Source of the DNA: Pieris napi
Taxonomy: Eukaryota > Arthropoda > Insecta > Lepidoptera > Pieridae
Direction: 5' to 3'
NCBI RefSeq assembly: GCF_905475465.1
Contig: NC_062236.1
Span: forward strand, 2,366,001 to 2,430,000
DNA: 64,000 nt
In this document: positions 56,228-64,000 of the stretch, in pieces
Layout of the letters: the number at the start of each line of letters is the position of its first letter
How positions within the stretch are numbered: the stretch's first letter is position 1
Notes under the pieces: model-generated
What the model saw: the letters and a program-made list of their open reading frames with translations, nothing else
What the model was told of the DNA's origin: nothing
Database searches by the model: none
Program-made: the position numbers and the translations under genes

Positions 56228-56572
56228 AAACGACCGTTTACCGATACCGGATTTATGAAAAGAAAAGAAACTGTTAAAAGTTATAAACGTATTTGTAAGA
56301 AAAATTACTGTAAAAATAAGTTCAGCAATAAAGGCTATTTTATTTATTTATTTTTATTTTAATAATTTAATTTATATATATGTATAATTCATTGTTCAGA
56401 AGAAAAAAATCGTATTTTTGATCTATAAATATCATTCTTTTAATTGTTGATCACTATCGAAGAGTTCTATTTAATATTATCATTATACTAATAAAAAGGC
56501 CTTTAGATATTATTTTAATGCTTTTCAATAAGATTGAGTAACTATATTAGATACATATATAAATAAACATAC

Positions 56573-59500
56573 CGTTATCAGGAGAGCATAGCCCTGGATA
56601 TATTTTATCCGGTTCCAAACGCTCAACACACTGCGTTGCGGGCAAACCAATAGTGTAAATGGGACGACGGTCAATATTTCCTTTAGGCATAAAGTTGCAA
56701 ACCAATCTATCAACCCGTCGACGAATACCATTCATCCTAATCTGAGGACACAATAAAAACATATTATGATGTACTAAATGTACATACGATTGCAGTGATA
56801 AACATACAATACTGTTACGAAATATTTCTCGACTTTTTAACTGAGACGTTTTCAGCTACCTGCCTTGCGATTCTGTAACTCACTTTCAGAACTCGCACAG
56901 CGGTTTTCGCAGCGGCGGTCGCGCTCAAATCAGTCGTGAAGCAGTCATTTTACGATTTGGCATTCTGATCAAGCGAAAACCGCTATGCGAGTTCGAAAAG
57001 TGAGTTACAGAATCGCAAGGCTGTAATGTTTATGACCGGCTATTTTCTTTCACATACCAGAAAATTTGAATTTACATAAAGTTACTGGGCTGGTACATTT
57101 TTAGGCTATTTCAAAGTAGGGTACAGTATACAGGAAGACCCTTTTTAGGTGTTTCCGGGATTATTATTTGGCAATAGAATATTGTAGAGCGACAATTATA
57201 AGTGTGGAACGAATGATACGCAAGAGAGAAGGAAGATCTGAACCTTCTCAAAGCCAAGCAAAATGTGTGGAAGAGATAAAGAGAACGTACGTTCTAGAGG
57301 TGTGCGATAAGAAAAGAACGCCAGCTCAGTACCACTCCCACCAGAGAGTTTTAGAATATCGTTGACTTGGATTATCTACTATATAAAAATAAGTCGGGTT
57401 TTCCTTCCTGACGCTATAACTCCAGAACGCACGAACCGATTTCCACGGTTTTGCATTCGTTGGAAAGGTCTCGGGCTCCGTGAGGTTTATAGCGTATAAA
57501 ATTCAGGAAAAATTTCAAAAGTAAAGCGGGATCACCAAACGAAACGTTACATAAAACGAAGCCATCTGGTGGCGAAACGGAGTTCGCCGAGTTTGCTAGT
57601 TCTTTATATAAGCAGGCCGAAACGCGACTGTGAGTGCGATTCCGAGAGATAAACAGCAAAGAGTTCAAACTGCAAATATTGTGACAAGTGGTAAGTACTG
57701 GGAAAGTGTTAAGCGATTATTAAAGTAATTTGCGACGGCGTTGTGTCTTTATGAATGTCATTCTCGTTGAATATTTTTTAATAATCCTTGAATATTGAAG
57801 AATATTTCGTTTCTATCCGATTTTCTTGAAACAGGATGTTCAAAATTAATTTAAATGTTTATACCAAATTATCTTTATAAAACAAAGGTTTAATTTACAT
57901 TGTTAATTTTGTAGAAACCGTTGAATATATCAGGTGCATTAATTATGGAGTCAACGTTTCAACAATAGGTGGCTTAAAATACTCACGTGAAAGACGGCTC
58001 TTCCGCAACCGACATTATTTGTTGGGGCCCAAATTAACTGTACGAAGTTATTACATTTATTATTTTCTGACCTGTTGAATGAAATTGGTAATTTTATATT
58101 TATTATGATAAAAAGTAAAATTCTCAGTGAGGAATATAGTATAAAATAAATTTCTGTAGTAGGTACCTAGTGCTTCATATCTGATAAGCGTTGACTTTTG
58201 GTACAGAAGGGTACTTCATACGATTTCGATCAAGTATTATCAATCTAAGACCATAAACTAAACTTACTTTCTAAAGTATTTTAATAATTATTGGAATTAG
58301 GGTGTCAGATTATATAAAACTAGATAACCTGGTGAACTTCGTATCACCTACCATGTGTCAAACCTCATACAAAATTATCAAAACAGACCAAAGAGATAGA
58401 TAGGCCTTATACTTCAGCTATGAAACCCAAATTTTAGATCTTCAGGTGGGAATGGTGGTTAAAACCAGTGATTCCCAACATTTTTTGTGCCCCAATTTTA
58501 GCCTTTCTAAAATTCTATGAATCTAACATAATTTTTAATACAACAAAATTGAAAAGTTCACTTAAGAGACTCAAATGATAGGTTTTAGGAAGAACTAATA
58601 GCTAATTACTAGGAAATTGTAAACCACAGAACAGTTTTGAACTAATTTCACTTTGATATGTTATTAAATTATAATGGAAATGGCAGCTGATACCAGCGCC
58701 AATGCTCCGACATATATATAGATACATTTTATGTAGACATTGTGAAAACTTACGAATTATAGTACACAACATTTCCTCTAAAAGCAAGCGATTCCATAAA
58801 CCATATATCGATAAAATTTTTCACATTCAATTCGTTGGTTACCCCCGTAACAGTTGCTATGTTTTGTCCAACTTTCGTTCCTTCTAAAATATATAATTTA
58901 AAAGTATAAAATAACGCCTATCACCGGCAGTAAATTAATATACTGTAATGTAATTGTGTAGTTATATGTCATAATTAAATAAAAATCCTGTAACAATCTG
59001 GTCCTGGATCTAGCTGAGTACGAGTTTTATATACTATTTTCCCTTAGTTTTAACTTTTTACTTTGTACAAATTAAGTTCTTATCGGACGTCAAGGCAGAA
59101 TTCAAAACCATCCGTATCACCTCGACGTCCGTCGTTCCACAACTTAGCGTTTCTTACGGCAGTTTTTGCCGCGGTGCCGACTGAAGAATTTTCAAACCAA
59201 TTCAACTAGTGTTCTTCAAGAAAAGATCGTACCAATTCTTAATATAATTACCATAGCATACAAACATCAGTATAAGAAAACATGGATTTCCTATTAAATT
59301 ATATTTGTTAGTAAGCGTGTCACCGCCACAAACTGGCTGTCAATAATGCCAACCTAAATCTCTACAGTCGTCCTCTTTGTCCGGCATGATTGATGGATCA
59401 CACTGGTTTGCCCAACGTTGGGCAATCTCCGCCAATTCACTGGACCATGTCTGGAAAAGAACGGAAGTCTTTATACTTCTGATAAAAATGTCGATCCTAG

Positions 59501-60604
59501 TACAGAAAATGACCGGAATTGGTTTTCCTATGAGATCGACAGTTTTAACAACAAATCATGTGGATATTTCTGCACAATTCAAAAGAAAATTATATACTTA
59601 TATATGTATTATAAATATATCATCTTATCCCACTTAATTGAATTAAATTTTATACGAAGAAAAACTGAACAAATTTTTTTGAACGCTTGACAATTCGTAC
59701 AACTAGACTATATATATATATGCTTTTCATAGTAAAAGTTCTAAATACTGTTGTATTACTACAATTCAACAGTAACAACTTTACTAACTGTACGGCTACA
59801 CGACTAACTACTGTTACTAATTATGACAAGACCTAACAAATTACGAAATAAGTTATTTAGGTACAATGTGAACGTACAATTTTCTTCATATTTGCGGCTT
59901 GAGGAAACCCTCTCAAATATCCCATCGCAACATAATTTCTCTTTTCATTTATTCTGTCTACAATATCCTTGATATCATTGTCTGTGAGATTGTGTTCAAA
60001 TCCCGTACACCTGTGATGTGGTCTTGAAACCTAGCGATTTTATATTTGCAATCAGTCTCTCACGAACCTGACTGTGAACGCCCTAACCTCAGAAACTACT
60101 GGTTCTAATTGAAGGAATCTTTTTGTGTTGGATAGTCGAAATTCACGTGAGTGAAACTTAATCTTTAGTGAAGGAATTATTTGACTTACTCTAATAGATA
60201 CAAAGAACTAGTCAGAAATGATAGATTTAATTTAATTTACCACTACATTTTGATTTGACGTTTACGCAACAATGTGATTATTGCTCAGTAATATACACTA
60301 GGCGTTTTACTTTAGTTTCAGTATATTCAATATACAAATATGATTATGTTTTACTTATAAAAAAAATCACTTTTAAGGAAATATATGATGAATTCTGTCT
60401 GAAACTTTTTTGTATCCAAACGATTTAGTGACAAATATTTGGGACCAAAAAATTGAATTTTGAAATAATTTAAACAGTTTAGTTAGTAATCAAACCACTT
60501 ACTGTATATTTGCACATTGTATGATTTAAACATATCTTACAGTATTTATTACTCGATACTAGAACAGCGCACAAAATAATAACGCACAATTTAAATTTAA
60601 ACAT
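56573..60604 (-). CDS. CAP/antigen-5-like secreted protein, six recognised exons (3' end uncertain)
   Basis: Minus-strand exons 60503-60604, 59878-60030, 59354-59450, 58754-58883, 57987-58071 and 56573-56741, with phases 0,0,1,2,0,1, give 245 codons plus one base. Signal peptide (FKLCVIILCAVLVSS), then YCKICLNHTMCKYT, the classic antigen-5 N-terminus. The CAP domain shows VDRINEKRN, TWSSELAEIAQRWANQC, KVGQNIATVTG, NFVQLIWAPTNNVGCG, LVCNFMPKGNIDR and KIYPGLCSPDN. The metal-site histidines are replaced (IN, NF). After 56573 a GTATGT donor is present. If it is unused, the frame ends after eight more codons at 56547, giving 253 aa, a normal antigen-5 length; if it is used, the phase fits 51728 or a cryptic acceptor near 52010 in the downstream gene. 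Confidence 0.8.
56862..57021. mobile_element. short inverted-repeat element, copy 2
   Basis: Arms 'gccttgcgattctgtaactc' and (other strand) 'gccttgcgattctgtaactc' are identical for at least 20 bases. The similarity continues through 'gaactcgca(c/t)agcggtt'. The centre 'cagtcgtgaagcagtcattt' matches copy 1 at 25161-25313. It lies in intron 5 of the - CAP gene. Confidence 0.65.
57375..57599 (+). mobile_element. non-autonomous Helitron
   Basis: A|TCTACTATATAAAAATAAG at the start; at the end the hairpin GGCGAA-acggag-TTCGCC, 'gagtttg' and CTAG|T. The interior 'cacgaaccgatttccacggt' is a phrase I know as widespread in lepidopteran repeats. It lies in intron 5 of the - CAP gene. Confidence 0.7.
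59083..59153 (-). repeat. coding-like fragment shared with 16290-16372
   Basis: 'tcggacgtcaaggcagaa' and 'cgtatcacctcgacgtccg' through 'tcgttccacaacttagcg'. It lies in intron 3 of the - CAP gene. Family unknown. Confidence 0.35.
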
Positions 60605-60708
60605 AACAATAACATACAAGTGAAACACAAAAAACAAATCAAAGCCTTATAGATTTTTATATATATGTTCCGTCATAAAACATTAAAATGTAAAATTTAG
60701 TTTTGGTT
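60605..60708. promoter_or_regulatory. 104-bp divergent promoter interval
   Basis: It separates the ATG of the - CAP gene (60604) and the ATG of the + gene (60709). It is A/T-rich with 'tttttatatatatg' near 60655-60668. A minimal ATG-TAA upstream frame lies at about 60688 on the + side. Both transcripts must start in this interval, or have untranslated exons elsewhere that I do not see. Confidence 0.55.
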
Positions 60709-62037
60709 ATGTTTATTGTGTTTTTCATTATAATTTTAATTCAAATTAATTATAAATCCACGACCGCTGCGGTGTACAATTATGGATATCAGGGAGAACC
60801 TAATTATAATGGTAATTAAATATTATCAAATATTGTTATTTTTATACTTAAACCACTAAAGCGATTTCAATTAAGTTGCATACATACACTTCGAAAATCA
60901 AAGTTAATTTATTTGTAACTATTTTTCGAAATAAATATTTAGTGTCACATTGTTTCAGTTCCAACAAAGTCAAATATGAACACAGCAACATTACCTTCGA
61001 AAATATTATTTGAAGTTTCCAAGCTCCGAGTCAATAGCAATTTGAAAGATTTAAAGGCAAATATTTTCGATAAAATGCTGTCAGATGAAATGCTATCAAT
61101 AAAGCAACAAATATTTGAAAGAAATTCGACACCGTCCACAGTACAAATTAGCAGCAAACGATATGTTCCTACACCAATACTCGAACTACAACAGCGATGG
61201 CCGATAGATAGAATACAATCTAACAAGGAAAAGAAGTTAGATTTTGAAAAGCACATGAAAAGAATAGACGAAATTGCAGACACAGAAGAAAGTAACGAAC
61301 AAGAAGTGTCTAAATGTAAATCAAATTGTACAAGTGAGAGAGTACTCGAGCTACGAAGTCTTTCCGATAAATTACATAAAATAGACATACCCACTAAATA
61401 TCCACGTTTATCGAAGCAATGCACATGCACGAACGGTGCCGAGCACTCTCATACATCTGTACATAAGCATACCAAGCACACTCTAGGTTTCAAAAAACCA
61501 GAAGAACAAAATTCTAGGAATCCTAATGAATGCACCAGATCCACTTCAACAGTCCCTCCAATAACATATCCTTTTTATATTACGTATTCACCCTACTTTG
61601 TTGGAACCGTAGCAGACTATACAAACTTTTACTATCATCCGGATGCAATAAGTGATTTAAAAATACCCAAACATCATAAAAATAGAAAACACAAAAAGCC
61701 TGCATCCGAAGAAATTGATAATAGTTTAGAGAACGACAGGGATTATGTTTATGACGAATATGATGAATATACCAAAAGTACAAGAAGACACAGAGATAAA
61801 ACGAAACCTGATGATAACTTTAACATTATCGTTCATCCTACAAATGAACCAGATAGTTTAAATAATAGAGAAAAATTTCAGGTCGTAGATAAAGATAAAT
61901 TCGTCGAAGAAATAGTAGAAGATTTGAAAATGTATTATAACGAAGCAGTCATTAAAGATTGTTATTGTTCATCGACTACATTTAAAATAGGTTTACAAAT
62001 AATTATATTTGTTTATCTATTGCAATTTTTAATATAA
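60709..62037 (+). CDS. secreted, probably membrane-anchored Cys-containing protein, two exons
   Basis: Exons 60709-60811 and 60959-62037 (phase 1, tgtttcag acceptor) give 393 aa. Residues 1-24 are a signal peptide (MFIVFFIIILIQINYKST). The body is Lys/Glu/Ser-rich with separate cysteine clusters (SKCKSNCTS, KQCTCTNG, NECTRSTST) and a Tyr-rich stretch (YPFYITYSPYFVG). The terminus is KDCYCSS followed by the hydrophobic FKIGLQIIIFVYLLQFLI, as in GPI-anchored or tail-anchored proteins. The CTR-x-x-T motif and the Cys-plus-hydrophobic end recall the minus gene at 49920-52040. No known domain is recognised and no CAP domain is present. An AATAAA lies about 110 bp downstream. Confidence 0.75.
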
Positions 62038-62326
62038 TCATATAACTTTAAAACAGTTGGTTTTATTGATACTAATATTATTTATAGTGAGGATATACTT
62101 ATATTATCTTTGTATGCTTCTAACAAATTAACTACATAATGGAAAAATAAAAAATTGAGTTACATAGGCGACGTGTAATTCCAAAATATTTTATAAAATA
62201 AATGTCCAACAGTGCAAGGCCAGAACATGCCGTTAGCTATTAATAACTATACGTATGTACTTAAAAAAATAATAAAAATTGTTAAGATTAATAATTATCT
62301 TTAAAAATGTATAACAGTGACATCTA

Positions 62327-63622
62327 AAGGGTATTTCAACAAGAAGTTTGTTTTTCAATTGTGGCAACACCGAGAACGTGATAGTTTTGACATTTAGTTT
62401 TTGGCGGTATTCGTAGCAGGTGCTTTGGCAATTATTACAATGAATTCAATTTCGCTCGAAAATCGCATTAAAATAATTCAAATCCACTATAAAAATGGTG
62501 GTTCTGTTAAAGTTACATTTCGTAAAATTCGTGATATTTTCGGCCAGCATAATCGTCCTTCTGAGACCGCTGTTAAGAATTTGGTCGCGAAATTTGAGTC
62601 GACAGGCTCGGTACAAAATGTGCCAACACCAACACGTGTTCGACCGGGTCGTTCAACAGAAAACATCGCCGCCGTGAGCCACAGTGTTGAAGAAGATCAA
62701 AATTTGTCAATTTCACGACGTTCTCAACAATTGGGGTTATCCAAAAGCACAACATGGCGAATTTTGCGAAAGGATTTGGCTTTGAAGCCTTACAAGATTC
62801 AACTGGTGCAGGAATTAAAGCTGATCGACCATTCAAATCGCCGCAGATTCGCTCAGTTCATTCAGGAACAACCTGCTGGTTTTTCTGAAAAAATCATTTT
62901 TTCAGACGAAGCCCATTTTCATTTGTCAGGGTACGTCAACAAGCAAAATTGTCGCATTTGGGCTTCTGAAAATCCTAAAGCAATTATTGAGAAGGCTTTG
63001 CATACTCAACGTGTTACTGTGTGGTGCACTATGTGGTCTGGAGGCGTGATTGGGCCGTTTTTTTTCGAAGATGAGGCTGGAAATGCGGTAACAGTCAATG
63101 GATCACGGTATCGCGAGATGTTAACCACTAAATTTTGGCCTATTATTGATGACATGGATATCACTGAAATGTGGTTTCAACAGGACGGTGCCACATGTCA
63201 CACAGCCAATGAAACGATCAATTGATTGCAAACCAAATTTCCCGAGCGCATAATTTCGCGAAATTCAGCTGTTAAGTGGCCAGCCAGATCGTGTGATTTA
63301 ACACCACTGGATTATTTTTTGTGGGGCTATGTTAAAGACAGAGTCTATACGGAGCCAATCGAATCGATTGCAGCCTTAAAACTCAAAATCCGTGATGTCA
63401 TTAACGAAATAGACCCTCCATTTTGCCAAAAAGTGATTAAAAATTTTGATGAAAGAATCAACATCTGTCAGCGTGGTCGTGGTGGACATTTGCCAGATAT
63501 CATTTTTCATTCATAATTGCCAAACTTTTCTCTTTGTAATACAATAAAAATTTTATTCATTTTCCTCTAAATTCTTTGTTTTATTTTGTTTTAGAAAACA
63601 AAGTTCTTGTTGAAAAACCCTT
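62327..63622 (+). mobile_element. mariner-family DNA transposon
   Basis: Terminal repeats AAGGGTATTTCAACAAGAAG (left) and, on the other strand, AAGGGTTTTTCAACAAGAAC (right), inside TA dinucleotides (62325-62326 and 63623-63624). 1296 bp with one transposase gene. It sits just downstream of the gene ending at 62037. Confidence 0.85.
62440..63516 (+). pseudogene. mariner transposase with one premature stop
   Basis: Starts at MNSISLENR. The helix-turn-helix region (GQHNRPSETAVKNLVAKF and SRRSQQLGLSKSTTWRIL) is followed by the catalytic motifs FSDEAHFH (first Asp), WFQQDGATCHTA (second Asp) and DLTPLDYFLWGY (third Asp). Counting the stop as one residue, 41 positions separate the second and third Asp, the DD41D arrangement of rosa-like mariners and not DD34D. 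The TGA at 63223-63225 falls between them; the frame resumes unchanged to the normal stop. No other break is seen, so inactivation appears recent or the stop may be polymorphic. Confidence 0.85.
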
Positions 63623-63885
63623 TAGTAAGTAATGTTTTTTGGTTGATTAGTTTACGCAGCTGTCAATGTCAAATCTAAGCATGCTTACAAACAATTGACA
63701 TTTTAAAATAAGTTTTACTTTGTTTTCGGTTGGAACTTGGAATCATACTCGCCGTTTCAATTTGCATAAAGTTTCATAAGAGTTCTCGTGTTGGTATGGG
63801 GTTAAGTTTGTTATTATTAGGTGAAAAAGATTCATTAAATATTCGTAAAGTACTTTATAAATAAACAACATACTTTTTTATCGCT

Positions 63886-63936
63886 ATGGAAGGATCACAC
63901 ATTAACAACTTCGCATTATCATTTAAAAACAATCGG
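63886..63936 (+). CDS. possible first coding exon of a gene running off the window
   Basis: ATG followed by 17 codons (MEGSHINNFALSFKNNR) to a strong donor, cgg|gtgagt. A TATA-like 'ctttataaataaac' lies 35-25 bp upstream. There is no further exon within the remaining 64 bases, so the call is tentative. Confidence 0.3.
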
Positions 63937-64000
63937 GTGAGTCCTAGTTTCTTTAATAAAATATTTGAATAAACTTATATGATATACTAATAACTTTAAC

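Larger units (their letters stand above)
52400..56340 (+). mobile_element. RTE-clade non-LTR retrotransposon, apparently complete
   Basis: Two intact ORFs (52460-53224 and 53264-56227) are followed by a short 3' UTR with 'gcaataaaggctattt' and a 'tttatttatttattttta' tail. The 5' end was placed only approximately, upstream of the first ORF, and target duplications were not identified. It lies between the minus-strand exons at 52040 and 56573, so it is intronic if those belong to one gene. The lack of stops or frameshifts points to recent insertion. Confidence 0.8.

Noticed and set aside
60945..61430. Minus-strand 161-codon frame
   Set aside because: Antisense shadow of exon 2 of the plus gene ending at 62037.

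Overview
The window reads as AT-rich nuclear DNA of a moth or butterfly. It has spliced genes with long repeat-filled introns, many copies of a tRNA-derived SINE with a clear B box, Helitron-type ends (TC...hairpin...CTAG between A and T), RTE, R1-clade and Jockey/CR1-like LINE pieces, and Harbinger-like elements with 3-bp TAA/TTA target duplications. Nothing bacterial is present.

Layout. (1) 1-15.8 kb holds no host gene that I can support. It contains an R1-clade endonuclease fragment, LINE tails, SINEs, a Helitron, MITEs and a 2.03-kb tandem duplication. (2) 15.9-37.45 kb holds a six-coding-exon class A GPCR, best read as the RYamide neuropeptide receptor, with a candidate TATA/CRE-like promoter at 15.90-15.96 kb and a poly(A) signal at 37.45 kb. 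Its introns carry LINE, SINE, Harbinger-like and MITE insertions. (3) 37.5-41.1 kb is LINE debris plus a Harbinger-like element encoding a MADF-domain protein. (4) 41.5-62.0 kb is a compact cluster of secreted-protein genes that I rebuilt exon by exon: a CAP/antigen-5-like gene with a long C-terminal extension (+, 41482-49926), a Cys-containing secreted protein gene (-, 49920-52040), a second CAP gene (-, 56573-60604) and another Cys-containing secreted protein gene (+, 60709-62037). An intact RTE-clade retrotransposon (52.4-56.34 kb) lies inside the cluster. (5) 62.3-63.6 kb is a mariner-family element with one premature stop, followed by a possible first exon of another gene at 63886.

How the genes relate. 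The two CAP genes are inverted paralogues: their first two coding exons have the same lengths (102 and 153 nt) and all six splice phases match. The + CAP gene and the - gene at 49.9 kb overlap tail to tail, with both stop codons inside the 7-bp palindrome TCAGTGA. The - CAP gene and the + gene at 60.7 kb are head to head with 104 bp between start codons. Three of the four proteins end in a short Cys-containing stretch followed by a hydrophobic C-terminus, which suggests membrane anchoring. The - CAP gene may also splice into the downstream - gene. I consider this cluster the most novel part of the window.
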